From: Lachnospiraceae bacterium UBA7205
Lineage (GTDB): Bacteria; Bacillota; Clostridia; Lachnospirales; Lachnospiraceae
Reading direction: 5' to 3'
Assembly (NCBI GenBank): GCA_002490665.1
Contig: DKUL01000086.1
Coordinates: 57,391-109,911 of the forward strand
DNA: 52,521 nucleotides
Each line of letters opens with the position of its first letter. Position 1 is the first letter of the stretch. Shown here piece by piece: positions 16,997 to 25,799 of this stretch. The notes under the pieces were generated by a model. That model was not told the origin of the DNA, did not search any database, and saw only the letters and a program-made list of their open reading frames with translations. The translations under genes and the position numbers were made by a program.

Positions 16997-17525
16997 CGCA
17001 GCCCGCGGCACGGACAGCAAAAGACTTGAGAATGCATACATCGCGGTGATTGAAAGTGAAAACTTGGACGCGGGCGCACTGCCGCATGGGATAACAAAGG
17101 GGATACTGCAGGGCAAAGCGGCAGAACCCCGCAAGGACAATGACCATATTATCAAAATCCAGTTCAATCCGTCCACGCTGTCCTTTTCCTCGCGCGACAT
17201 CAGCAGGCGCAAAAAGAAAGCGGACATCTCAAAAAAGGAGGAGGGGGAGGTGGAGACGGCATTGTCTGACTGTCCGGACGCTGCCATCAACGTAAGCTTT
17301 AAGCTTGTGTATGACCGGACAATCTACGAGGATTCCAATGTACAGCCCGACGTGGAACGGTTTATCGCGCTGGCAACCAACCCCTTTGTGCGCCAGGTGG
17401 TTTTCTGCTGGGGAAAAATGGTATACAAAGGAATTGTCAAGAATGTGAGTGCCGAGTATGTGCTTTTCAATGCGCTCGGAAAACCGACAAGGGCATATGT
17501 GAATCTGACGATACAGGGGAATTAA
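16971..17525 (+). CDS. CIS tube-adaptor protein 1 (no LysM domain)
   Basis: A 184-residue protein with the core pattern of the CIS tube/adaptor family (Afp7-like): IKIQFNPSTLSFSSRD, then INVSFKLVYDRTIYEDSNVQ, a helix, VVFCWGKMVYKGIVKNVSAE and YVNLTIQG. In other systems this family links the tube to the hub and often carries a LysM domain; here that domain is absent. The start overlaps the preceding gene by 26 bases. A paralogue follows 12 bases later. Confidence 0.78.
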   Translation: MNSAEGAADAARGTDSKRLENAYIAVIESENLDAGALPHGITKGILQGKAAEPRKDNDHIIKIQFNPSTLSFSSRDISRRKKKADISKKEEGEVETALSDCPDAAINVSFKLVYDRTIYEDSNVQPDVERFIALATNPFVRQVVFCWGKMVYKGIVKNVSAEYVLFNALGKPTRAYVNLTIQGN

Positions 17526-17537
17526 GCAGGGAGGGAT

Positions 17538-18221
17538 ATGGTGGCAGGCACAGGGGAAAAGCTGGTCAAGGCAGTCCTGCGGGTGGACTGCAGGAGTGGG
17601 ACAGGAAAGGACAACGCGCAGAATACACAGGGGCAGGCAGGCGGCAGGCGGGACATTTTCAGGGATGCTTTTGACCAGCTGCACCAAAACGAGGCAGGCA
17701 CCCGGGGACAGGGCGGAAAGCAGGATACAGGCAGGGCGGACGAGGAAATTAAGAATGGAATCATAACCGTGCAGTACAACCCCGCAAGCATTCAGTATAG
17801 TGCAGGCATATCAGAACACACGGATGTGAAAAGCGATATCGAGGAGGGCAGAACGGTACAGATTACGACCATAACGAGCGAGAGCACGATAGACATGTCC
17901 TTTACGCTGGTGTTCCACCAGAAGACGCCAAAGGATTCGTCCGTCCGGGAACAGATGGAGCTGGTGATGGACATGGTCTGCAACAGTCCGACAAAGTGGG
18001 TGGATTTTTCGTGGGCAGACATTCACATGGAGGGAAAGCTCGTGTCGTTTTCGGGTGCATATGATATGTTTGACCATGCAGGCAACCCCATAAGCGGGCA
18101 TATGGACCTTACAATTGAGGCGTCAACCAAGGCGGAATCGACAAGCAGGATACTCGGACGTCTTGCGGACAGACGCAGGGACAAACGAAAGAAACAGGAC
18201 GAGGAAGCATGTGGTACATAA
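17538..18221 (+). CDS. CIS tube-adaptor protein 2, paralogue of the preceding gene
   Basis: A 227-residue protein with the same core as the gene at 16971: ITVQYNPASIQYSAGI, IDMSFTLVFHQKTPKDSSV, WVDFSWADIHMEGKLVSFSG and GHMDLTIEAS. It differs by a 70-residue Gly/Gln-rich N-terminus and a basic C-terminal tail (RRRDKRKKQDE) that may touch nucleic acid or lipids. No LysM domain is seen. AGGGAGGG (17528-17535) is only 2 bases before ATG 17538, so GTG 17541 may be the true start. Two such adaptors in tandem suggest two stacked rings between tube and hub. Confidence 0.75.
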   Translation: MVAGTGEKLVKAVLRVDCRSGTGKDNAQNTQGQAGGRRDIFRDAFDQLHQNEAGTRGQGGKQDTGRADEEIKNGIITVQYNPASIQYSAGISEHTDVKSDIEEGRTVQITTITSESTIDMSFTLVFHQKTPKDSSVREQMELVMDMVCNSPTKWVDFSWADIHMEGKLVSFSGAYDMFDHAGNPISGHMDLTIEASTKAESTSRILGRLADRRRDKRKKQDEEACGT

Positions 18222-18230
18222 GGGCAGGAG

Positions 18231-19388
18231 ATGACATTGGTGTCAGAAATGGATTACAGGGATATCAGAAAAAAATATGGGATGTTCACCTACCCGATGG
18301 CTGTGGTGGAGGTTGGCGGCAAGCTGTTTTCGGATAACAGGCACAAGCTGGTGCTCAGCGAGGTACAGGTGGAACTAAGCTGCGGGATGGAAGCGTCGGC
18401 GGCAGTCTTTTCCATATATAATGTCTATGATCTGGATAAGCGGGCGTATCAGTTCAGACAGTTTAAGGACTATGTACAGCTAGGCAGTCCGGTAACCGTG
18501 TCTGCGGGGTACAGCGGCGTCGTGGAGGAGCTGTTTGTCGGGTTTATCGCACAGACGCGGTTTGTGTGTGGCGACGGCGACATCCATCATGTGGAGGTCA
18601 CTGCGATGGATGCAAAGGGACTGATGATGTCAGGCAGCTATGCAAGGCAGATGACGGCGGACAATTACGGCGACGCAGTGTCAGAGATTTTTAACAAGCC
18701 GCTCTACCAGAAAATGAGCGCGGAGGGAATCTGCAAATCCTTTCGGGTGGATGGGACGCCGGACAAAAACAGTACAGAAAACAATAAGGAGACATCCTAC
18801 TCGGTGGAAATGGTCTCGGAGAGTGACTATGAATTTATCATGAAAGCGGCAAAACGGTTTCACTATGAGTTTTATGTGGACACAGGCGTTGTATATTTCA
18901 GAAAGGCAAAGCAGGCGCCGGAGGAATGCCTTATGGAAATCGGCATGGACAAGGGTGTCATCAGCTACGACATTACATATGACATCACAGGTCTGGTAAA
19001 AAGCGTGGAAGTCAGGGGGATGGACACGGCAAGGGCCAAGATGGTGTCAGCGGTAAAAAAAGTGTCCAACAGGATATCCACCGGAAACAAGGCAAAGGCG
19101 CTTATCGGGCAGACACAGCGGATTGTCATTGACGCGGCGGCAGTATCCAGGGAACAGGCGCAGTGGCGGGCAGAATCCCTGATGGAGGACATCTCGTACC
19201 GCTTTGGGACGCTCGAATGTGACTGCGTTGGCATCCCGGAGCTCAGGCCGGGGCATTTTATCAGGATCACGGGGCTGGAATGCCCGGGGGACAACCGCTT
19301 TTATATCACGCATGTGCGCCATGCGGTATCGGATGAAAATGGGTACGGCACGCACATCACAGCAATTGCGGCTTCCTTACAAAAATAA
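18231..19388 (+). CDS. Baseplate hub protein, gpD-like (late control D family)
   Basis: A 385-residue hub protein of the phage late-control gene D family, equivalent to the N-terminal half of VgrG. Features are the first barrel (LVLSEVQVELSCGMEASAAVFSIY split by turns), SYSVEMVSESDYEFIMKAAK, and the C-terminal barrel ending YITHVRHAVSDENGYGTHI. It forms the trimeric hub on which the spike sits. The spike is encoded separately by the next gene, so the VgrG-like unit is split. ATG 18231 has AAGGG 6 bases upstream; TTG 18237 and GTG 18240 are alternatives served by AGGAG at 18226-18230. Confidence 0.85.
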   Translation: MTLVSEMDYRDIRKKYGMFTYPMAVVEVGGKLFSDNRHKLVLSEVQVELSCGMEASAAVFSIYNVYDLDKRAYQFRQFKDYVQLGSPVTVSAGYSGVVEELFVGFIAQTRFVCGDGDIHHVEVTAMDAKGLMMSGSYARQMTADNYGDAVSEIFNKPLYQKMSAEGICKSFRVDGTPDKNSTENNKETSYSVEMVSESDYEFIMKAAKRFHYEFYVDTGVVYFRKAKQAPEECLMEIGMDKGVISYDITYDITGLVKSVEVRGMDTARAKMVSAVKKVSNRISTGNKAKALIGQTQRIVIDAAAVSREQAQWRAESLMEDISYRFGTLECDCVGIPELRPGHFIRITGLECPGDNRFYITHVRHAVSDENGYGTHITAIAASLQK

Positions 19389-19411
19389 TTGATGAAATTG
19401 GAGATTGCGGC

Positions 19412-20224
19412 ATGGCGCTATTTGATGTACTGGATACAGTTTCCGGAAAGCAGATGACGAAAACGGAATATGGGGATGAGCGGATATATGGGATTGCAGT
19501 CGGCATCGTGGCGGAAAATTACACGCAGGAAATGCCGGGACGGCTCTGCGTCACCGTTCCGGTGCGCGATACGGACGCCAACAGGCTCAAGTGGGCAAAG
19601 GTGGCGATGCCCTATATCGGGGCAGGCTGGGGGATGTATTTCCTTCCGGAAAAGGGGGATCAGGTGCTGCTTGTATTTGAGGACGGAAATATTGAAAAGC
19701 CCTACGTGATTGGATGTATACCGAGGGACAAGGACAAATTCCTGAAAAAGTCGGCGAATGAGAAAAACCAGACAAAACAGATACAGACCAAAAACGGCAG
19801 CAGGATTTCATTCTGGGATGATGAGAGTGAAGAGGGCGCAAAGGACAAAATCACGGTTGCCACGGCACAGGACGAGCACCATATAGACATTGACAATGAA
19901 GCGGACAAAATCGCGATATATGACAAGGAGAAGCATTGTCTTGTGGAGATGGGCACCCAGCGGGGAAGCATCACAATCCATGCGGAGCAGCGGCTTGAGA
20001 TAACTGTTGGCGACAGCATCAAACTGGTTCTGAACGGCGAGAGCGGAAAAATGAGCATTGAGGCCTCCAAGATTTCCGTACAGGCGTCTTCCAGCGTGAA
20101 GACCGAGGCGGACGGAGCGGTGAAGATTTCAGGGAGGCAGGTCAGTGTGGAGGCGACATCGCTCTTAAAGAATGAGAGCAGCGGGATGCTGTCGCTTGCG
20201 GGAAAGCCGATAAAGATGGGGTAG
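19412..20224 (+). CDS. Spike protein, gpV/VgrG-like OB-fold and beta-helix
   Basis: A 270-residue baseplate assembly protein V/gp5-type spike. The OB-fold lies at about 25-110 (YGIAVGIVAENYTQEMPGR, WAKVAMPYIGAGWGMYFLPE, GDQVLLVFEDGN) and is followed by SRISFWDDE and a repetitive beta-rich tail (GSITIHAEQRLEITVGDSIK and similar), as in the triple-stranded beta-helix of spikes. The tip is expected to be capped by the DUF4280 protein at 10209. GGAG lies about 8 bases before ATG 19412. Confidence 0.87.
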   Translation: MALFDVLDTVSGKQMTKTEYGDERIYGIAVGIVAENYTQEMPGRLCVTVPVRDTDANRLKWAKVAMPYIGAGWGMYFLPEKGDQVLLVFEDGNIEKPYVIGCIPRDKDKFLKKSANEKNQTKQIQTKNGSRISFWDDESEEGAKDKITVATAQDEHHIDIDNEADKIAIYDKEKHCLVEMGTQRGSITIHAEQRLEITVGDSIKLVLNGESGKMSIEASKISVQASSSVKTEADGAVKISGRQVSVEATSLLKNESSGMLSLAGKPIKMG

Positions 20225-20241
20225 CGTGCAGGGGGATGAAA

Positions 20242-20637
20242 ATGGAAAACAGGGATTATCTGGGAAGCGGCATGAAGTTTCCGCTTCAGGTCAACAGGGC
20301 GACAGGAAGAATTGTGATGTCGGACGGCGGGCAGAGCGTAAAGGAGTCGGTCTATATCATCCTGATGACGCAGAAAGGCGAGCGGTTTACCCGCAGAGGC
20401 TTTGGGAGCAGGCTGCTGTCCTATACATTTATGGACACGTCCGTCACAAGGATGAATATGATGGCGCGTGAAATCGAACAGACAATATCGGAGCAGGAGC
20501 CACGTATCATGGACGTGGATGTGCATGTGGAGCCAGAACTGGACAAAGGGTGTCTGATTGTGAATGTCAGCTACACGGTTGCGCAGAGCCATACAAAGGA
20601 CAGCATCGTATTTCCGTTTTATTTGAACGCAGGATAA
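20242..20637 (+). CDS. Baseplate wedge protein gp25-like
   Basis: A 131-residue protein of the gpW/gp25 family: FPLQVNRATGRIVMSDG, then VKESVYIILMTQKGERFTRR and GFGSRLLSYTFMDTSV. This family joins the sheath to the wedges and is one of the most conserved baseplate parts. I preferred ATG 20242 over ATG 20236 because GGGGG at 20231-20235 abuts the latter. The gene lies 13 bases before the large wedge gene. Confidence 0.88.
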   Translation: MENRDYLGSGMKFPLQVNRATGRIVMSDGGQSVKESVYIILMTQKGERFTRRGFGSRLLSYTFMDTSVTRMNMMAREIEQTISEQEPRIMDVDVHVEPELDKGCLIVNVSYTVAQSHTKDSIVFPFYLNAG

Positions 20638-20650
20638 GGAGCTGATAGGG

Positions 20651-23593
20651 ATGAAAATTGACAACAGAAAGCGCGAGGATATTGTCGGCGAAATAAGGGC
20701 ACTGTCCGATTCCTACACGCCGGAGTGGAAGTTTGATGACGCACAGCCGGACGCGGCGGCGGTAATCGGCATCATCTTTGCCGAACAGCTTGCCGAGAAT
20801 ATCCGGAAGCTCAATCAGGTTCTGGATAAGTATCATGCCGCGTTTACAGATATGTATGGGTTGTCCCTGCGGCCGGCGATTCCGGCAAGAACAGTCTGTA
20901 CCATAAAAGTCGGGGAGGGCATACAGGGCGGCATCCGTCTGGAAAAGGGGACACAGGTCGTTGGCATGACGGATGCCGGCGGGGAAGTGCTCTTTGCGTT
21001 TACGCATGCCGTCAATGCCGTCAACACGGAGCTGACGGATATCATACAGGCATCTGTGACGGAAAAAAAGGTGACATCCTGTAGTCCGGATGGTTTTGCC
21101 CTGTTTGGCGTCCAGGGAGAGGCGCTTCACAGGCAGGCGGTCACGATGCAGTTTGGAAGTTTTCCGGACATCCGCAGGCAAAATGTGCGGCTCCGGTTCC
21201 GGGGAAATTTAAGCAGCCCATACTTGGCGGAGCTGTTTGCCGACAGGGAGCATTTTACCCTTTCGTACTGTGTTTCTGCCGAGGGGGAGTACCGTCCGTT
21301 TGACAATGTAAAAAAGAATGGGGATTTTGTCGAAATTGGCAGTCTCGAGGAGATTCCGTCCATTGAGAAAAACGAAAAGCAGATGACCGTCCTGAAGCTT
21401 GAGATGACAAGACCCATGCAGCAGGATATCATGCTTCGGGGCATTGAACTCTTTGGCGGGGACTGTGCATTCCGTCCGGATTTTATCTGGAACGGAAGAA
21501 ATGAGGTGAGGACGGACAGTGAAGCCTTCTGCCCGTTCACAAAACAGCCGGCGCTCTATGACGAATGCCTGATTGGGCAGGATTTTCTGTTTGGACAGCC
21601 GGGGGTGGAGGCGGTTCTGGATTTTAGGCTGGATTTTGGCAGACATACGCCAAAGCGGGTTATGGCGCCGGGACAGGAGCTGCCGATTATCAAGAAAAGA
21701 ACGCAGGAAAATGCAGTGCGGCGCTACTACGAGTGCCACATACAGGAAATCACCTTAGAATACTTTAACGGCAGGGGATGGCGGCGTCTGGATACCGGTA
21801 TGGATTTGTGCGCGCTGTTTTCAAAGGAGGAAAATGCGGGGAACTACCGTGTGGCATTTTGCGTGCCGGATGACTGGGAGCGCATTGTCCAGGGCGGCTA
21901 CGAGGGGCGCTGCGTCCGGATGCAGGCGGTCGGGGTGGAAAATTGTTATCTGCCGGAGGTCACGTATGTGTATCCGGTTCTGTCCCATGTCAGGCTGTGC
22001 ATGGCGGGGCAGGAGCATGGCATGATGCCGGATGCTGTGACCGCTGTTTGTCATGCCGGAACAGCTTTTGCAGTGGAGCACAGACAGAATAGTGACGGCA
22101 CAGTGACAGCATTCTCCGCGTTTTTGTATCAGGGCGACTATGTGTACTGGGGTTTTCGCCGTTTTTTTGGCAGGGAAGCCGTATCGCTGTTTGTGGAGCT
22201 GGACAGTGGCGCGGATGTTCCCAGTTATAGTGACCTCAAGCTTTCCTTTGCATACTTTTCCGCGCACGCAGGGCGCTTTAAGCCGCTCAAGGTAATTGAC
22301 GGCACAAACGCCTTCCAAAATTCCGGCATTCTGATGTTTGTCCCGCCCCCCGACATGGCGGCGTGTGAGGTGGAGGGGGTGGAGCGGTACTGGATACGCA
22401 TAGAAGACTGTGACAGGAAATTTGCCGGAAACAGGGACAACGTCCCGGTTGTCAGGCGCGTCCATGTGAATGCCGTGGCGGTGGAAAACGTTGTGATAAA
22501 GGAGGAGCAGGATTACTATATGGAATCCGTGGCGCCGGACATGCGCTTTCTGCTGTACGCGGACAATATCCTGTCGGCGGAGGTCTGGGTCAATGAGCGG
22601 AACCGGCTGTCGCAGGAGGAGATGAAGAGGCTGATGCTGGATGCATCCATAAAGACCTGGGCAGAATATAATTCCCTGGGAGAAATAGAGGATTTTTATG
22701 TCCTGTGGCATGAGACGGACGGCTTTGAAAAGGCGGCGCCCATGGAGCGGTGCTACTGTATAGACAGGGGGAAAAACGAGCTGGTATTCGGGGACGGCGC
22801 CTGCGTGCGGATACCGCAGAATACGGAGGGCGCCGCATTCCGGGTAAGGGTCTTTTGCTGTGATGGCGAGCGCGCAAATGTCAGGGCAGGCGCGGTCAAC
22901 CGCTTTCAGGCAACAGTGACTGCGGTGGAGGAAATCAGAAACCCGGTTGATGCCTATGGTGGTGTGAATCCGGAGGAAATGCGCGGCGCCCTGCAAAGGG
23001 GAAACGCCCTGCTCGCGACAAGAAACCGCATGGTGACCGAGCAGGACTTTGTGCGGGAGGCGCTGACCTTTTCCGCCGCGATTAACCAGGCAGTGTGCGT
23101 TGCGGGACAGACAGGCGTCACGCTCGTCCTGCTGATGAAGGATTACAGACAGGGGGACTATTCCTTCCGCAGTATACAGGAATCCCTGCGGCGGCATCTG
23201 GCGGGCATCTGTGAGATGACCTGCGGGGAAGCCGGCATAACGGTCCGCCTGCCTGTTTTTGTCAGGATATCCATGGATATATGGCTGCATGTTCCGGACA
23301 GGACAAAGGGCATGGAAGTAAAGCAGCAGTGGATAGACAGGATTACGGATTTTCTGGAACCGGTAAAGGCGGACGGCAGGGCGGGATGGAAAATCGGGAG
23401 ACTCCCAAAACACCGCCAAATCAGGCTGATGCTCAGCACATTGGAGCGCACGGCGGACATTGCGCATATCAGCATCCTTGCGGAGTATACGGACAGGCAG
23501 CGGACATACAAAATGAGCCTGGACAGCGTCCGCATAAACCCGTTTATGGTCTGCTGCAATGGGACGCACACAATCAATATCATGGGGGACTGA
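20651..23593 (+). CDS. Baseplate wedge protein 1 (gpJ-like, Afp11-type)
   Basis: A 980-residue protein of the baseplate assembly/gpJ group. The N-terminus reads YTPEWKFDDAQPDAAAVIGI followed by a helix, IRKLNQVLDKYHAAFTDMYG, as in large CIS wedge proteins. The C-terminal part has the gpJ signature NPVDAYGGVNPEEMRGAL and LLATRNRMVTEQDFVREAL. The length is usual for CIS rather than for phage (about 350). It forms the wedge ring together with the next protein. ATG 20651 has AAGGAG about 9 bases before it; the stop is followed one base later by the next start. Confidence 0.87.
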   Translation: MKIDNRKREDIVGEIRALSDSYTPEWKFDDAQPDAAAVIGIIFAEQLAENIRKLNQVLDKYHAAFTDMYGLSLRPAIPARTVCTIKVGEGIQGGIRLEKGTQVVGMTDAGGEVLFAFTHAVNAVNTELTDIIQASVTEKKVTSCSPDGFALFGVQGEALHRQAVTMQFGSFPDIRRQNVRLRFRGNLSSPYLAELFADREHFTLSYCVSAEGEYRPFDNVKKNGDFVEIGSLEEIPSIEKNEKQMTVLKLEMTRPMQQDIMLRGIELFGGDCAFRPDFIWNGRNEVRTDSEAFCPFTKQPALYDECLIGQDFLFGQPGVEAVLDFRLDFGRHTPKRVMAPGQELPIIKKRTQENAVRRYYECHIQEITLEYFNGRGWRRLDTGMDLCALFSKEENAGNYRVAFCVPDDWERIVQGGYEGRCVRMQAVGVENCYLPEVTYVYPVLSHVRLCMAGQEHGMMPDAVTAVCHAGTAFAVEHRQNSDGTVTAFSAFLYQGDYVYWGFRRFFGREAVSLFVELDSGADVPSYSDLKLSFAYFSAHAGRFKPLKVIDGTNAFQNSGILMFVPPPDMAACEVEGVERYWIRIEDCDRKFAGNRDNVPVVRRVHVNAVAVENVVIKEEQDYYMESVAPDMRFLLYADNILSAEVWVNERNRLSQEEMKRLMLDASIKTWAEYNSLGEIEDFYVLWHETDGFEKAAPMERCYCIDRGKNELVFGDGACVRIPQNTEGAAFRVRVFCCDGERANVRAGAVNRFQATVTAVEEIRNPVDAYGGVNPEEMRGALQRGNALLATRNRMVTEQDFVREALTFSAAINQAVCVAGQTGVTLVLLMKDYRQGDYSFRSIQESLRRHLAGICEMTCGEAGITVRLPVFVRISMDIWLHVPDRTKGMEVKQQWIDRITDFLEPVKADGRAGWKIGRLPKHRQIRLMLSTLERTADIAHISILAEYTDRQRTYKMSLDSVRINPFMVCCNGTHTINIMGD

Positions 23594-23594
23594 C

Positions 23595-25763
23595 ATGCTT
23601 GGCAGTATTGATTTAAACAATAAAAGTTATGAACAGCTTCGGGAGGAAGCGGTCGGGCAGATTTCTATCTACAGCAGGGACTGGACAAATTACAATGCAT
23701 CTGATCCGGGCATCACGATACTGGAAAATTTTTCGGCATTTATGGCATTACAGCAAAGTGAAATCAACGAGGTGCCGGATAACATAAAATGGCGGCTTCT
23801 TGGTCTTGCAGGGATGCAGGCGCAGAAGGGAAGCGCGGCAAAGGCGTTTGTCCGGCTGGAAAATACCGGGGACTGTTTGGTGACGGAGACAGCAACAGCG
23901 CTTCTTCCGGCAGGGTGCAGGAAGCTGTACGCACAGGACATATGCTTTGAACTGGAACAGGGCGCCGGGGTGGGCACAGGGATAAAGGACATGCCAGTCC
24001 TTGGAATCCAGGCGGAGGGACTGGCAGAAGACAGCACGGCACAGCTTCTGGACAGTCTGGGTGTAAAGGGCGGGCTGCCGCTGCTCGGGGAGAAGCCGTC
24101 GGCTGGCAGCGCAGTCATTTTTTATCTGAAAAATATGCCGGATGCAGGACAGAAAACAGCCATCTATTTTGAGATTGCACAGCAGTGCAGGCGAAACAGG
24201 ATTGCCGGTGCATACCATAATCCATTTGCGGCGTTTCGGTGGGAGATAAAGACACAGGCAGGATATGTGCCGTTTACGGTGGCAGATGGTACCTATTGTT
24301 TTTTGCAGAGTGGTTATGTCGTATTTTCACTGGACAGGGAGCTTTGCAATAACTCCGTGCAAGTCAGGCTGGGCAGTGCAAGTGCATATGTCCTCAGGGT
24401 GATGGCACAGCGCGCAAGCTATGACATGACGCCTTTTGTCTCGCGCGTCTGCGGGCTTCTGGTGGAGGCAGTGCAGAAGGATACGCGGTCGGATGTGATG
24501 GTTCTGAACGGACAGGAATATTGTGACAACAGTGTCATAAATGAAATAAAAAATGACATGATTGTCAGAAATGAGATTCTCAGGAACGGATATCTTGAGC
24601 TCTATGGGAAGGAAGCGGACGGCAGCTATCATAGGTACTATGACACCAATGCCTCGGATGCGGCGTTTCTCAATCTGGGTGATAGCCTGCGGACATTCCG
24701 GTCAGTGTACATGGGGGATGACACGGCAAGGCTGCTTTATGACGCAAAGCCGCCGCAGGAGCTGCTTGCCGTGTGCCGGGATGAAACACTGGCAGCGTAC
24801 AGGAGCCTTGGCATTTTGTACGGATATGATGGGCAGCGGATTGCGCTTCCGCCGTTGGTACAGGGAAGGGTCTATCCGCAGGAGTTTTCGGTGCTGGTGG
24901 CAGAGCAGGCGGAGATGGGCGATGCAGTCTGCCATGTCGTGGAGCCGGAGAACCGCACAGAGGGCGAAGTGTGGTACAGCGTCAGCGAAGCGGACAATGT
25001 GCTGGTCATACATGACTGCGGCAGCTACGAGGGGGCAGAGCTCAGGCTTGGAAAGTATGCCGTTTACATGGGAAGCGGTGGCAATATACGCGCGGGCACA
25101 AAGATGCGCTGCGGGCAGCTATGGGGCGAAAACTGCACGGACACCCTGGATGGGCGCTTCGAGGAAACCCTCGAACAGGTCAGGAGCCGGTTTGTGTCGG
25201 ATGTGGAGGAGGTTGCTGCCATTGTGACGGCAGATGACTGCGTTCGGATTATGGAAAGAATTCAGGGACTATGTATTCACAAGACAGGCGTTTTTGCGGT
25301 GCCGGAAAAAAACGAGATTCATATAGCGGTAAAGCCGGACAGCAGCACGGCGTTCCCAAAGCTGTCTGCCATATACCGCAGTGAAATCGAACGGTACCTG
25401 GAAAAATACAGAATGCTTACGACAAGAATTGTAATCGAGCAGCCAGCGTATGTTGCTGTCAATGTGACGGCATCAATCTGTTTTAAAAAGCATTTCGGAA
25501 GCTGCGTTCAGAACGTTGAGTCGGCGCTTCTAAAGACGCTCGACGGGATTCATTCCGATGTCCCTTTTGGAAGCAGGATTGTGTTTCATGAGCTGTACAG
25601 CTGCCTGGAAGCGATGGACTGTGTCGAGGAAATTTGTGCGCTGACCATTCTTCCGGATAACCGCCGCCATGCCCGCGTTGCGGGTCTTGACATTTTTCTT
25701 GCGCCCAATGCGCTGTATTACTGCGGCAGTGTCCGGGTCGAGAGCGTGAGCGGCGTCCAGTAG
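23595..25763 (+). CDS. Baseplate wedge protein 2 (Afp12-type)
   Basis: A 722-residue second wedge protein. The signature near the N-terminus is DLNNKSYEQLREEAVGQI, then DWTNYNASDPGITILENFSA, found in many CIS and tail wedge proteins. The C-terminal third resembles the gpJ end (IHIAVKPDSSTAFPKLSAIY and IVIEQPAYVAVNVTASICF). ATG 23595 lies one base after the stop of the previous gene, with GGGGGA at 23584-23589; longer frames would start inside that gene. Translational coupling with wedge protein 1 is likely, fitting a heteromeric wedge. Confidence 0.82.
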   Translation: MLGSIDLNNKSYEQLREEAVGQISIYSRDWTNYNASDPGITILENFSAFMALQQSEINEVPDNIKWRLLGLAGMQAQKGSAAKAFVRLENTGDCLVTETATALLPAGCRKLYAQDICFELEQGAGVGTGIKDMPVLGIQAEGLAEDSTAQLLDSLGVKGGLPLLGEKPSAGSAVIFYLKNMPDAGQKTAIYFEIAQQCRRNRIAGAYHNPFAAFRWEIKTQAGYVPFTVADGTYCFLQSGYVVFSLDRELCNNSVQVRLGSASAYVLRVMAQRASYDMTPFVSRVCGLLVEAVQKDTRSDVMVLNGQEYCDNSVINEIKNDMIVRNEILRNGYLELYGKEADGSYHRYYDTNASDAAFLNLGDSLRTFRSVYMGDDTARLLYDAKPPQELLAVCRDETLAAYRSLGILYGYDGQRIALPPLVQGRVYPQEFSVLVAEQAEMGDAVCHVVEPENRTEGEVWYSVSEADNVLVIHDCGSYEGAELRLGKYAVYMGSGGNIRAGTKMRCGQLWGENCTDTLDGRFEETLEQVRSRFVSDVEEVAAIVTADDCVRIMERIQGLCIHKTGVFAVPEKNEIHIAVKPDSSTAFPKLSAIYRSEIERYLEKYRMLTTRIVIEQPAYVAVNVTASICFKKHFGSCVQNVESALLKTLDGIHSDVPFGSRIVFHELYSCLEAMDCVEEICALTILPDNRRHARVAGLDIFLAPNALYYCGSVRVESVSGVQ

Positions 25764-25799
25764 GCGACTGCTGCCTGTAAGGTGAAAGGAGGCACAACC

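Noticed and set aside
21821..23620. A 599-codon open frame on the minus strand within the large wedge gene
   Set aside because: It is fully antisense to a well-supported wedge gene, has no ribosome binding site and encodes a His/Arg/Pro-rich sequence typical of a shadow frame.
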